NCBI GenBank assembly: GCA_934778215.1
Contig: CAKVOE010000003.1
Location: 10,903 to 74,902, forward strand
Source of the DNA: an uncultured Clostridia bacterium
GTDB taxonomy: Bacteria > Bacillota > Clostridia > Christensenellales > UBA1242
Direction of reading: 5' to 3'
DNA length: 64,000 nucleotides
The position numbers were made by a program, and so were the translations under genes. Positions 51,900 to 60,670 of this stretch are shown here, piece after piece. The first letter of the stretch is position 1. Every line of letters starts with the position of its first letter. Under the pieces are notes generated by a model. The model ran no database searches, was not told the origin of the DNA, and saw only the letters and a list, made by a program, of their open reading frames with translations.

Positions 51900-53393
51900 C
51901 TATTTAATAATTAATTTATTCCCAAAAAGCTCTCTTAGTTTTTTGGATATACTATCTATGTCGCTTTTTTTTATTTCTATAACCAACTTAATGCCAATTT
52001 TTTCGCCAACTTTTTCTATCTTTGTTACAACGGCATTATCTTTTAAGCATTCGGTCATTGCACCTTCGGGTACGGTTATCAAAAGTTTGCCATCTTCCAT
52101 TTTTACTTCTATGGTTTCGGCAAGTGCAGAGTATATCATCATTTCTGAATTAATTCTTAACTCTTTTAGCAGTTCACCATAATACCACATAGCATTTTTA
52201 ATTGCCATTGCTGGTGCAACACTATTATAATTTTGCCTTATTTTTTTTTTATCTTCAAGCGGAACTTGAAGTTTTTTCTCTAATATTTCAATTCTTTCTT
52301 CTAGGCTAATAGCACACATTGTTTTTACCATAGTTGTTTCTAAAACAACTTTTGGTTGTACGCTATATCTAAGCTCTTGCTCTACGGTACTAAGTTGTTC
52401 AATTGCCCTAACAATTATCCCATAATTTTCTTTTGTTGCCTGCTTTTGCATTTTTTCAAAAACATCTTTTGGGACTATAACCATTTGATTGGCTTTTTCT
52501 GGAATGGTTAAAATTACAAGCAAATCTCTAAAATAAGAAATCAAATCTTTGCTCAAAACCAGCGGAGGCTTGCCCTCGTCCAAAATTTTATCTAACTCGT
52601 AAAGAACCTTTCCAATGTCGTTATTTAACACACTTTCAACAATTTCAAAAAGTTTGTCTTTTTCTATGGCTCCAATAATTTTAACCACATTGCCATAAGT
52701 TAAATTACCGTTTGCATAAGATATTACCATATCAGCAATAGACAACGCATCTCTTACGCTTCCTTCTCCCGCTCTTGCAATTAATTGCACAGCCTTCTCT
52801 TCATACTTAATTTTGGAGTCGTTTAAAATTTTGCATATAAGATTAGTTAACTTATCTAGCGATACCAGTTTAAAATCAAAACGCATACATCTAGACAGTA
52901 TGGTTGCAGGAAGTTTATGAACCTCTGTGGTTGCCAAAATAAATACTACATATTGAGGCGGTTCTTCAAGTGTTTTTAACAGCGCATTAAACGCACTGCT
53001 ACTAAGCATATGAACTTCATCAATAATAAAAACTTTATATTTGCCGTTAACTGGTGGATATTTGACCGACTCTCTTAACTCTCTAATCTCGTCTACACCA
53101 TTATTGCTTGCAGCATCAATTTCTAAAATGTCTAAATTTTGTTCATTTTTGCCTAGGCAGTTTTCGCACTTTCCGCAAGCACAGCCATTAACTGGATTTA
53201 AACAATTTATGCTTTTGGCAAAAATTTTTGCCGTTGTGGTTTTTCCCGTTCCACGGCTACCAGTAAACAAATATGCGTGTCCAACTTTGCCCGTTTTTAT
53301 TTGGTTTGCAAGAGTATCGGTAATATGCTCTTGGTCTATAACATCTTCAAACTTTTGTGGTCTATATTTTCTGTAAAGCGCTAAATAAGCCAT
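51900..53393 (-). CDS. dnaX: DNA polymerase III subunit gamma/tau
   Basis: Clamp-loader ATPase of 497 residues. Walker A G-S-R-G-T-G-K-T-T near 45, zinc Cys in C-A-C-G-K-C-E-N-C, Walker B F-I-I-D-E-V-H-M-L-S and sensor A-T-T-E-V-H-K-L. The tau C-terminal extension is short. I see no A-rich slippery site with a near stop like that of E. coli dnaX, though a run of A codes K-K-K-I-R at about residue 385. AAAGG upstream. Confidence 0.95.
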   Translation of the reverse strand: MAYLALYRKYRPQKFEDVIDQEHITDTLANQIKTGKVGHAYLFTGSRGTGKTTTAKIFAKSINCLNPVNGCACGKCENCLGKNEQNLDILEIDAASNNGVDEIRELRESVKYPPVNGKYKVFIIDEVHMLSSSAFNALLKTLEEPPQYVVFILATTEVHKLPATILSRCMRFDFKLVSLDKLTNLICKILNDSKIKYEEKAVQLIARAGEGSVRDALSIADMVISYANGNLTYGNVVKIIGAIEKDKLFEIVESVLNNDIGKVLYELDKILDEGKPPLVLSKDLISYFRDLLVILTIPEKANQMVIVPKDVFEKMQKQATKENYGIIVRAIEQLSTVEQELRYSVQPKVVLETTMVKTMCAISLEERIEILEKKLQVPLEDKKKIRQNYNSVAPAMAIKNAMWYYGELLKELRINSEMMIYSALAETIEVKMEDGKLLITVPEGAMTECLKDNAVVTKIEKVGEKIGIKLVIEIKKSDIDSISKKLRELFGNKLIIK

Positions 53394-53398
53394 TTGTT

Positions 53399-53950
53399 TT
53401 AACCTTTCCCCTTTATTTTATTTTTTATGCGTTGAAGCGTATTGTCTACACTTTTTATTGATTTATTTAATTGTAACGCAATTTCCGATTGTTTGCAACC
53501 TTCTAGATATAAGTTTAGTACAGTTTTTTCAAATTTGGACAACATTATAGAAATTGAGTTTTCTCTTTCTTCTTGCGACAGCCTGTTTATAACAATATCT
53601 TCGGGGGTATCAACTCTTACTACCTCTTTACCCGTTTCTTGCCCCTTTTCAAAGCCATCATTTAGCGAAATTGAGTTGTTTAAAACTCTATTTTTCTGGC
53701 TGTTATCTTTTTTTATTGCATCTAAAATTTGGCGTTTAGCACACATCAAAATAAAACTATCAAAGTTTTTTGAGCCTAGTTCGCCATGAGATGGGTCGTA
53801 TGAACGAATACCGTCAATTAAGCCAATCATTCCCTCTTGCACCAAATCGTCCAAACTTCCGCCCGTTATAAAATATTTATTAGCAATTCTTTTTATATCG
53901 GGCAACTTATCTGCAATAATTTTTTCTAATTCTTCAACCTGAATTTCCAC
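53399..53950 (-). CDS. sigH: Sigma-70 family sigma factor, SigH-like
   Basis: 183 residues with sigma region 2 (D-D-L-V-Q-E-G-M-I-G-L, F-D-S-F-I-L-M-C-A-K-R-Q-I-L-D-A-I-K) and region 4 HTH (E-G-C-K-Q-S-E-I-A-L-Q-L-N-K-S-I-K-S-V-D-N-T-L-Q-R), no region 1 or 3. The position after mrnC and rlmB fits SigH (Spo0H) of Bacillus. Start is GTG. It is slightly short versus 210-220 aa, and whether it governs sporulation here is unknown. Confidence 0.85.
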   Translation of the reverse strand: MEIQVEELEKIIADKLPDIKRIANKYFITGGSLDDLVQEGMIGLIDGIRSYDPSHGELGSKNFDSFILMCAKRQILDAIKKDNSQKNRVLNNSISLNDGFEKGQETGKEVVRVDTPEDIVINRLSQEERENSISIMLSKFEKTVLNLYLEGCKQSEIALQLNKSIKSVDNTLQRIKNKIKGKG

Positions 53951-53955
53951 AATTA

Positions 53956-54675
53956 CTAAAATCCTTTTCTTTGTCTTATCGCTTCATAGGTTACAATGCC
54001 CGCACTAACCGAAGCATTTAACGAATTAATTTTACCAAACATAGGAATGCTAATAATGCCATCAGCCAACTTTCGAGTAAGTTCAGATACGCCAAAGCCC
54101 TCTGAGCCAACAACCAACGCTATATCGCCAGTTAAATTGGTTTTGTACATACTATCGCCGTCCATATCGGCAACAAACACAAACACTCCCATCTCTTTTA
54201 AACGCTTAATTTCATCGTTAATGTTAGTAACCCTTGCAACTTTAACTCTTGTAACCGCTCCAGCACTAACCTTTGCAACAGTTTCGTTTACCGAAACCGC
54301 TCTGTGCTTTGGAATAATTACGCCCGAAACCCCAGCACACTCTGCAACTCTTAAAATACTTCCAAGGTTATGCGGGTCTTCAATCCCGTCTAAAATTAGC
54401 AAAAGTAACTCGCTATTTTTTGACCTTGCTTCATCTACAATTTGTTCTACGGTAGAATAAACAAAATCTGAGGTAAACAAAATCATTCCTTGATGCTTTT
54501 TTGTGGTAGACTGCTCATCTAGCACCTGCTTATTACAAAATTGAATTTTTACCCCACGCTTTTTTGCAAGGTCTACAATTTCTCGGTCTTCTATACCATT
54601 TTGAACCAAAAGTTTATCTATTGTCTTTTCTGTTTTTAACGCCTCTCTGCAAGCGTTTTTACCTTCATATTTCAT
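53956..54675 (-). CDS. rlmB: 23S rRNA 2'-O-methyltransferase, TrmH/RlmB family
   Basis: SPOUT methyltransferase of 239 residues. Substrate-binding N-terminal domain (1-75), then motif 1 L-D-G-I-E-D-P-H-N-L-G-S, motif 2 V-V-G-S-E-G-F-G and motif 3 S-L-N-A-S-V-S-A-G, forming the trefoil knot. RlmB methylates G2251 of 23S rRNA (E. coli numbering). Neighbour of mrnC, as in Bacillus. Confidence 0.93.
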   Translation of the reverse strand: MKYEGKNACREALKTEKTIDKLLVQNGIEDREIVDLAKKRGVKIQFCNKQVLDEQSTTKKHQGMILFTSDFVYSTVEQIVDEARSKNSELLLLILDGIEDPHNLGSILRVAECAGVSGVIIPKHRAVSVNETVAKVSAGAVTRVKVARVTNINDEIKRLKEMGVFVFVADMDGDSMYKTNLTGDIALVVGSEGFGVSELTRKLADGIISIPMFGKINSLNASVSAGIVTYEAIRQRKGF

Positions 54676-54676
54676 A

Positions 54677-55093
54677 TTAATTCTCCCTAAAACAACTATT
54701 CAAAATTTCATTTAATCGTGTAAGATTGTTGGTTAAATACAAATAACCAATAAGAGCCTCAAATGCGGTAGCGTGTCTATATTCCTCTATCGAAAAATTT
54801 TTTGCTCGGCTATGAATATTTGTATTTCTTGCCCGCATTACAATATCCTTTTCGTCTTCGGTTAGGGTATCTGCAATTTTAAACAACAAATCTCTTTGCG
54901 AGCGTGCGTTAACCAACTTGCAAGAATTAGCATTTAGTGCATTTACCTTGTTTTTAAAAAGGTCTAACCTTTTTGTTTTTATATAAAACGAAAAAAATGT
55001 ATCGCCCACGAACGCTAAAACCAACGGATTTAGCATTTTTATTTCACTTGTTTTATATTCTGTCAAAAACAAATTTTTAATTATTTCTTCCAT
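54677..55093 (-). CDS. mrnC: Mini-ribonuclease III
   Basis: 138 residues: RNase III catalytic domain without the dsRNA-binding domain. L-V-L-A-F-V-G-D near residue 25 gives one metal Asp, and A-T-A-F-E-A-L-I-G-Y-L near 115 gives the C-terminal Glu. It matures 23S rRNA in Gram-positive bacteria. No ribosome site is seen: the ATG follows a consensus promoter by only eight bases, so the mRNA may be leaderless. First gene of mrnC-rlmB-sigH. Confidence 0.93.
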   Translation of the reverse strand: MEEIIKNLFLTEYKTSEIKMLNPLVLAFVGDTFFSFYIKTKRLDLFKNKVNALNANSCKLVNARSQRDLLFKIADTLTEDEKDIVMRARNTNIHSRAKNFSIEEYRHATAFEALIGYLYLTNNLTRLNEILNSCFREN

Positions 55094-55101
55094 AGCATAA
55101 A

Positions 55102-55130
55102 TTATATCAAATTATTTTTGATAAATCAAG
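55102..55130 (-). promoter_or_regulatory. Promoter abutting mrnC start
   Basis: TTGATT (55125-55130), 17-base spacer, TATAAT (55102-55107); only eight bases lie between -10 and the ATG at 55093, so the start should fall on or next to the A of the ATG. Confidence 0.7.
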
Positions 55131-55169
55131 AATTAATATTTGTTTAGCCCTATCTAAAAACATATTTAA

Positions 55170-55202
55170 GGACACTTTTTTAGTGCGGACACTTTTTAGT
55201 GC
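55170..55202. repeat. Short tandem repeat of a small palindrome
   Basis: Two units, GGACACTTTTTTAGTGC (55170-55186) and GGACACTTTTTAGTGC (55187-55202). Each has a CACT...AGTG inverted repeat. Function unknown; may be a remnant of a mobile-element end. Confidence 0.6.
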
Positions 55203-55258
55203 GATAAAATTATAAATTATATATACATAACAAATCCACTTTTTGCATAATTTTAAAT

Positions 55259-55966
55259 ATGAAACTAAAAGCCGAACTAAAATATGTATCCCTTGTTTTG
55301 GTAAGTGTGGCACTAATTTTTTCTATGTGTATATACAAAAATTCCTCATTTTTTACCGTAAAAGCCAGCCCCAATGTGGGTTTAACCATAGTAATAGACC
55401 CCGGCCACGGCGGAGTTGACCCCGGAAGCGTAGGTAGAAAAACCAAAGTTACCGAAAGTGAACTAAACCTAAAAATTAGTAATAAACTAATGAAACTTTT
55501 AAAATGTGGAGAGTTTAATGTAATATTAACTCGCACCACCAGTGACGGGCTTTATGGAACCTATTCATCTGGCTACAAAAAAAGGGATATGCTTGCCCGA
55601 CAAGAAATAATTGAAAAATCCGGGGCTTCTATTGCCATTTCTATACACATGAACAGTTTTACAACTTCTGCAAACCGTGGCGCACAAGTTTTTTATAACA
55701 CCCTAAACAAAAATAGCGAAATCTTAGCAAAAAATATTCAAGAATGTTTTGCAAAAGAACTCCCCGAAAGCAACAAAGGTACAGCCATTGGCGACTACTT
55801 CATTTTAAAATGCACCGACATTCCAATAGTTTTATGCGAATGTGGATACCTATCAAACGCCACCGATGAAACACTTTTGACAACAGATAGTTATCAAGAA
55901 AAGGTTGCCTATTGCATATATAAAGGTGTTGTTAGTTTTTTAAATGCTGGAAGTTCGGCAATCTAA
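55259..55966 (+). CDS. cwlD: N-acetylmuramoyl-L-alanine amidase, CwlD-like
   Basis: Amidase_3 zinc amidase of 235 residues with an N-terminal signal anchor (about 8-30). Zinc ligands: His in D-P-G-H-G-G, Glu in T-E-S-E-L-N, His in S-I-H-M-N-S; catalytic Glu in L-C-E-C-G-Y-L-S-N. A single domain without repeats fits CwlD, which works with PdaA to make muramic lactam in spore cortex, though a vegetative role is equally possible. No clear ribosome site. Confidence 0.88.
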   Translation: MKLKAELKYVSLVLVSVALIFSMCIYKNSSFFTVKASPNVGLTIVIDPGHGGVDPGSVGRKTKVTESELNLKISNKLMKLLKCGEFNVILTRTTSDGLYGTYSSGYKKRDMLARQEIIEKSGASIAISIHMNSFTTSANRGAQVFYNTLNKNSEILAKNIQECFAKELPESNKGTAIGDYFILKCTDIPIVLCECGYLSNATDETLLTTDSYQEKVAYCIYKGVVSFLNAGSSAI

Positions 55967-56209
55967 AAAAGCAAGGCTTCCTCTGCCCTGCAAAAACATT
56001 TGGTACAACTTGTTTTAATAATTTTAACTTAAAACAACCCAAGTGAAAATTTCTTTATGTTTTAAACTTTTTGCATATTAAAGCACAAATTATAATTACG
56101 AACTTGCTCTTGCTTAACTATTTTTATATAAATCGTTTTGTTACAAAATCATCAAATATTTGACTTTATATAAATATTTCTATATATTTAAATAAAAGGA
56201 AAGATTTAT

Positions 56210-57361
56210 ATGAATACCATAAATATTTTTTATTTTGATAACGAAATGGGAAAATTTGATGAGTTTAATCCACGGTTTGTAATGGAACAAAAGTATGTGA
56301 AAAATATAATAAAAATTTTGGCAGACAACGAACAATACTCTATTTCCGCAAAAAAAATTGCTGACTATTTACAAATCTCCGAAAAAGATATTTTAGACGC
56401 AATAAATTTATTAAAAAATGTATCAGCAATAAAAGAAGACAACTCTGGTCTTGCCCTAAACTTTCCATTTTTTACGACTACCGATTGTAAATTAATTAAA
56501 AAAATTGTTATAAAAAGTTTAGATGAATCTAAAAACTTTTGGTGCACAACTATACAATTATTTAGTCAAAAACTTAGGTGTTTATATCCTAATATTGATG
56601 AAAAAACATCTCTATATCACATTTTGTGCGGAAAAGTTTTTGATGGCTCAATATTTAATTATCTAGAAAAAAGAAACCTTTTAAAACAATCTTATCCCAA
56701 AAATAATGGAAGAGATTTTATAATTATAGGATATGAAAATAGTAATTATTGCAACAAGTTTAATTCAGAACTATTTTGCAGTTTTAATCATGCAAGGAGC
56801 GAAAGCAACTCTCTATCAAGTTTTGGCAATGCCCATGGTAACAGGTTTGACTTTTTTAGATATTTTAAACTTAAAGAAAAAAATGGTCTCTTCGGGAAAT
56901 TTCGGAATATAGACAAATATTTAAAAAATTATTCGAACCTCAAAATTACATTAGGCTCATTAGAAGTCATAAAACAAATAAAGCACTCCTTACCCCTTTC
57001 TAAAAATGAGTTTTATTTGACCTTAAAAAATTTTGATTATATTAATGACAATGACGAAATTATTGTCCCTGTTTTTGACGACTATATAGAAAAATGCTCA
57101 GAGTTTAGCGAATTTGTTTTTGAAAAAATTGGAGATTTTTTATCCAAATCTTTATCGGAAATTAGAGATGCTGTTGTAAATTCAAAAATTTCTTGTGTAA
57201 AACATGGTGTAAATATTGACGAACTCTGCAATGAACTTTGGCACATTTATTTTGGACTATTGAACAAATTTTTAATTGATAAAAAAATTGTTGCATCACC
57301 ACAACATTTTTTTTATCAAGGAAAGTATCTAAAATGCATTTATCTTTCTAGCAAAGACTAG
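56210..57361 (+). CDS. Unknown 383-aa protein with N-terminal winged helix
   Basis: Not recognised as a family. Residues 20-80 look like a winged helix-turn-helix (Y-S-I-S-A-K-K-I-A-D-Y-L-Q-I-S-E-K-D-I-L-D-A-I-N-L). The rest is rich in Asn, Phe, Tyr and Lys and more AT-biased than nearby genes, with a middle region of low similarity to anything I know. AAAGGAAAG precedes the ATG. It lies alone between two gene-poor gaps, so it is probably an acquired accessory gene. Confidence 0.65.
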   Translation: MNTINIFYFDNEMGKFDEFNPRFVMEQKYVKNIIKILADNEQYSISAKKIADYLQISEKDILDAINLLKNVSAIKEDNSGLALNFPFFTTTDCKLIKKIVIKSLDESKNFWCTTIQLFSQKLRCLYPNIDEKTSLYHILCGKVFDGSIFNYLEKRNLLKQSYPKNNGRDFIIIGYENSNYCNKFNSELFCSFNHARSESNSLSSFGNAHGNRFDFFRYFKLKEKNGLFGKFRNIDKYLKNYSNLKITLGSLEVIKQIKHSLPLSKNEFYLTLKNFDYINDNDEIIVPVFDDYIEKCSEFSEFVFEKIGDFLSKSLSEIRDAVVNSKISCVKHGVNIDELCNELWHIYFGLLNKFLIDKKIVASPQHFFYQGKYLKCIYLSSKD

Positions 57362-57775
57362 TTGCTTCATACTTGTTTTTTTGGGGGTGCTTTATACCCT
57401 GTTTTTGTAAATGACTAGCAAAATATATATTAAGATATAATTTTACTTTTGCTTGTTTTAATTGTCTGTGGGGACTTAAACTGTTTTTGGGGTTATTTGT
57501 ATTTTTGCCGATTGGTGGCAAAATTGCTAATTTTATAATTTAAAAATTTTATTAAGCAATTACCTTTCTTTAAAAATAAATTTGGTAGCATTTTTTGAAT
57601 TAGATTATATTATCGGAAGTTGAGTCGGAGAGTTTACTCTCCAGCGAGACTGATGGTTATTCAAATTGGAAGTACAAAGCATTGCTTTGCGAGTGCGTTA
57701 GCACAAATTTTGAACTTGTTTCAAAATTTACTTCCTATAATTTATATTACACACCCCACCTTGTGTTTTGCTAGG
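57362..57775. other. Intergenic region with folded elements
   Basis: About 410 bases without a gene. It holds a GGAGAG-TTTA-CTCTCC hairpin (57627-57642) and, right after it, a four-way folded element (57668-57735) described separately. The rest is AT-rich. Confidence 0.6.
57668..57735. repeat. Four-way junction (cloverleaf-like) DNA/RNA element
   Basis: Outer stem GGAAGTA/TACTTCC (57668-57674 with 57729-57735) closes over three hairpins: CAAAGC-ATT-GCTTTG (57675-57689), GTGC-GTTA-GCAC (57693-57704) and AAATTTTGA/TCAAAATTT (57705-57713 with 57721-57729). No anticodon or tRNA consensus bases. Could be a small RNA, a MITE-like repeat or an RNA-processing site. Confidence 0.5.
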
Positions 57776-58336
57776 TTATTTTTCTTCTTTGTTTGTTGAA
57801 AGCGCTGTGTCCTTCGCTCTCTTTTTTGTCACAAGCCAAATTATGCTACCAACAACAGAAAGCGTTATTGTAAAGCAATCAAAGCAAATGGCAATTATAG
57901 AAAGGAAAATGCAATCATATATTAGCCACAAAACATTCACAAATGCAGATAACGACCTATATACAAATATATCCTTTTGCCAAAGCGCATACGAATAAAT
58001 TAGTCCTGCAACAATCGCAATTATTCCCGTCAAGTTTTTTATACTGATAGCTCCAGCAAAAAGCATCAGCATTAAAATTATGCATAGCGACAAAACATTT
58101 TTTGCTTTGTTGCGTTTTTCGTCTACAAAAAGAATTGTGGCACGAATAATATTAACCACATTAACGGCAACACCAGCCCACGCGCCAAGAAAACCATAGT
58201 GTATCAAAAAGCAGGCTGAACCAACAGTCGAAAAAATTAATATCCAATTTCTATTTTTTATTAAATAGGTTATTCCTATAAACATAAAAGCAATTGCACC
58301 CAGCAATTGAGCAATTATGTATTCGGTAGTCCACAT
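57776..58336 (-). CDS. YgjV-family inner membrane protein
   Basis: 186 residues with about six membrane helices. The sequence follows the YgjV family (PF10688): L-L-G-A-I-A-F near 12, I-H-Y-G-F-L-G-A-W-A-G near 47 and V-N-I-I-R-A near 63. Function of the family is unknown. It lies 12 bases after the tsaD stop in the same direction and so may be co-transcribed with prfB-tsaD. Confidence 0.8.
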   Translation of the reverse strand: MWTTEYIIAQLLGAIAFMFIGITYLIKNRNWILIFSTVGSACFLIHYGFLGAWAGVAVNVVNIIRATILFVDEKRNKAKNVLSLCIILMLMLFAGAISIKNLTGIIAIVAGLIYSYALWQKDIFVYRSLSAFVNVLWLIYDCIFLSIIAICFDCFTITLSVVGSIIWLVTKKRAKDTALSTNKEEK

Positions 58337-58348
58337 AACATTTTTCCT

Positions 58349-59359
58349 TTATAAATTTATAGTAGATTTTGGGGCAAGGTCTAAGCCGGCGGGCTTTACA
58401 CCTTCTATTAAATTAAAGTAACCCTGACTTGCAATCATGGCGGCATTATCTGTGCAAAGAATAATTGGCGGATAAATGACTTCTACCCCAATAGGGTTTA
58501 GCCTCTCCTCTAATTTTTTTCGAAGATGTAAGTTTGCACTAACTCCACCTGCAAGCACAATTCTTTTTAGTCCAGTTTTTTTAATCTCTTCATCTACACT
58601 TTCAACCAGTTGCATAACCGCCTCTTCTTGAAAAGAAGCACAAATATCTGGAACCGAATAATTTACTTTTCGTTGATTTGCGTTATGAATATAATTAATA
58701 ACCGCCGTTTTTAAACCGCTATACGAAAAATTTTCGGTGTTTTTATAATCGTTTTTAGTAAATTTTATGCAAGGCGTACCCTTTTGTGCCTCACGCTGAA
58801 TGCTAGGCCCACCCGGATAGGTTAACCCGCACTCTCTCGCCACTTTATCAAACGCTTCGCCTATTGCATCATCTGCCGTTGTTTTAATAAGCGTCTTTTT
58901 TGTATGCGACTCCATTTTAAATAACGCCGTATGCCCCCCGCTAACAACCAAACACAAAAATGGTGGTTCTAAATTTTTGTGTGCCAAAAAGTTGGCACTA
59001 ATATGACCCTCTATATGATTAACTGCAAAAAGTGGCTTACCAGTAGTGTAACTAAGCGCCTTTGCAAAACTAACACCTACAATTAACGCACCCAAAAGCC
59101 CCGCTCCATAAGTAACCGCAATAGCAGAAATATCGTCCATTTTTACACCCGCACGGCTAAGTGCTTCATCTAAACAATATTTAATATTTTTTGTATGGTT
59201 TCTAGAAGCAATCTCTGGCACAACTCCACCATAAATTTTATGAATGTCAATTTGTGACGAAATTACATTAGACAATACCTCTCTGCCATTTTTTACAACG
59301 GCAACCGATGTATCATCGCACGAACTTTCGATGCCTAAAATCAAAATATCCTTTTTCAC
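58349..59359 (-). CDS. tsaD: tRNA N6-adenosine threonylcarbamoyltransferase TsaD
   Basis: Catalytic subunit for t6A37, 336 residues. Family motifs: G-I-E-S-S-C-D-D-T at the start, metal-binding N-H-I-E-G-H near residue 110, V-S-G-G-H-T near 140, and V-A-G-G-V-S-A-N near 270. Its partners tsaB and tsaE lie at the left end of the window. It starts one base after the prfB stop. Confidence 0.97.
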   Translation of the reverse strand: MKKDILILGIESSCDDTSVAVVKNGREVLSNVISSQIDIHKIYGGVVPEIASRNHTKNIKYCLDEALSRAGVKMDDISAIAVTYGAGLLGALIVGVSFAKALSYTTGKPLFAVNHIEGHISANFLAHKNLEPPFLCLVVSGGHTALFKMESHTKKTLIKTTADDAIGEAFDKVARECGLTYPGGPSIQREAQKGTPCIKFTKNDYKNTENFSYSGLKTAVINYIHNANQRKVNYSVPDICASFQEEAVMQLVESVDEEIKKTGLKRIVLAGGVSANLHLRKKLEERLNPIGVEVIYPPIILCTDNAAMIASQGYFNLIEGVKPAGLDLAPKSTINL

Positions 59360-59360
59360 T

Positions 59361-60452
59361 TTATATATCCACCTTTAAAAATGCGTTTATAAAATCTTGA
59401 ATGTTACCATCTAAAACCGCCGTTGTGTTGCTGTCTTCTAGGTTGGTTCTATGGTCTTTTACAAGGTTATAGGGTTGCAAAATGTACGACCTAATTTGAC
59501 TGCCCCACTCAATCTTTTTGTTTTCGCCAAGTCTTGCTTGTTTTTCTTGCTCTTTTTTTGCCATATCCCTTTCTAACAATTTAGAATACAACATTTTCAT
59601 AGCCATTTCTTTGTTTTTAATTTGGCTACGCTCATTTTGACACTGCACAACAATTCCTGTTGGCAAATGCGTAATTCTTACGGCGCTTTCGGTTTTGTTT
59701 ACATGCTGACCGCCCGCCCCGCAACTTTTGTATGTATCAAACTTTAAATCTTTATCTAATATTTCTATATCTTGCGAATCTTCTACAAAAGGCGAAACTT
59801 CTACCGATGCAAAAGATGTGTGCCGTCTAGACTGTGCATCAAAAGGCGAAATTCTTACCAACCTATGCACGCCCCTTTCCGTTCGTAAATACCCGTAAGC
59901 GTACTCACCTTCTACCAAAATTGACATTGTTTTAACACCAGCCCCATCACCCGCTTGATAGTCTAAAACCTTTGTTTTAAAGCCCGACATTTCGGCATAT
60001 CGCAAATACATTCTTGCAAGCATCTCTGCCCAATCTTGAGCCTCCTCGCCACCAGCCCCTGGGTGCAATTGTATAATTGCTGGACCATCGTCACACTCTT
60101 TGTTTAACAATGTTTCTATCCAAAGAGTATTCAAAATCTTTTCTAAATTATTTTCTAACTCCTCTAATTCTTGCTCACTAACACTTGTTGTGTCCGCAGA
60201 AAAAAGTTCAATTCCCGCACCAAAATCTTCTAATGCCGTTTTGCATCTTTTTAAATTATCTAATTTTTTTTCTATACTTCTTTTTTCTTTGTTAACTTTT
60301 GCAAAAAGCGAAGAATCTGCATAAAAGTCTGGGTTTTGTTGCAAAGCCTCTAACTCGCCATTTCTTGCAGACAAACCGTCAAACTTAGAACTAATTATAT
60401 CAAACCGCTTTTTATACTCGGTATACTTATTGTTTAAATCAAATATATTCAT
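59361..60452 (-). CDS. prfB: Peptide chain release factor 2
   Basis: Class I release factor, 363 residues, reading UGA and UAA. The tripeptide S-P-F (in V-R-I-S-P-F-D) identifies RF2, and G-A-G-G-Q-H-V-N-K-T is the hydrolysis motif. The reading frame is open from the ATG at 60452, with no in-frame UGA near codon 26, so the classical RF2 frameshift autoregulation is absent. It heads prfB-tsaD-ygjV. Confidence 0.96.
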   Translation of the reverse strand: MNIFDLNNKYTEYKKRFDIISSKFDGLSARNGELEALQQNPDFYADSSLFAKVNKEKRSIEKKLDNLKRCKTALEDFGAGIELFSADTTSVSEQELEELENNLEKILNTLWIETLLNKECDDGPAIIQLHPGAGGEEAQDWAEMLARMYLRYAEMSGFKTKVLDYQAGDGAGVKTMSILVEGEYAYGYLRTERGVHRLVRISPFDAQSRRHTSFASVEVSPFVEDSQDIEILDKDLKFDTYKSCGAGGQHVNKTESAVRITHLPTGIVVQCQNERSQIKNKEMAMKMLYSKLLERDMAKKEQEKQARLGENKKIEWGSQIRSYILQPYNLVKDHRTNLEDSNTTAVLDGNIQDFINAFLKVDI

Positions 60453-60612
60453 ACAGCCATTCCCTAAAAAATACTAGTTTTATTAGTTTCTATAATTTTT
60501 GTATAATTAATTTTATCATAATTTTACCCATTTGTCTATTATAACAACAATTATTGCAATTGCAATCAAAACAATTTGAATTTGATAAAAATATAATTAA
60601 TTTTTATAAAAC

Positions 60613-60650
60613 AGAAAAAAGGAACAGTGTAAAGCTTTTGCACTGTTCCT
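60613..60650 (-). terminator. Terminator after the Pro/Gln repeat gene
   Basis: GGAACAGTG/CACTGTTCC perfect 9-bp stem with an 11-base loop, six T and a T-rich tail on the minus strand. Confidence 0.88.
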
Positions 60651-60670
60651 TAACTCTTTTTAAAAAATTA

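Noticed and set aside
52230..52260. dnaX frameshift site in an A-rich run
   Set aside because: The run lies in K-K-K coding sequence, but I see no nearby stop plus stimulator hairpin arrangement that would support programmed frameshifting.
59361..60452. Programmed frameshift in prfB
   Set aside because: The frame is open from the ATG without an early in-frame UGA.
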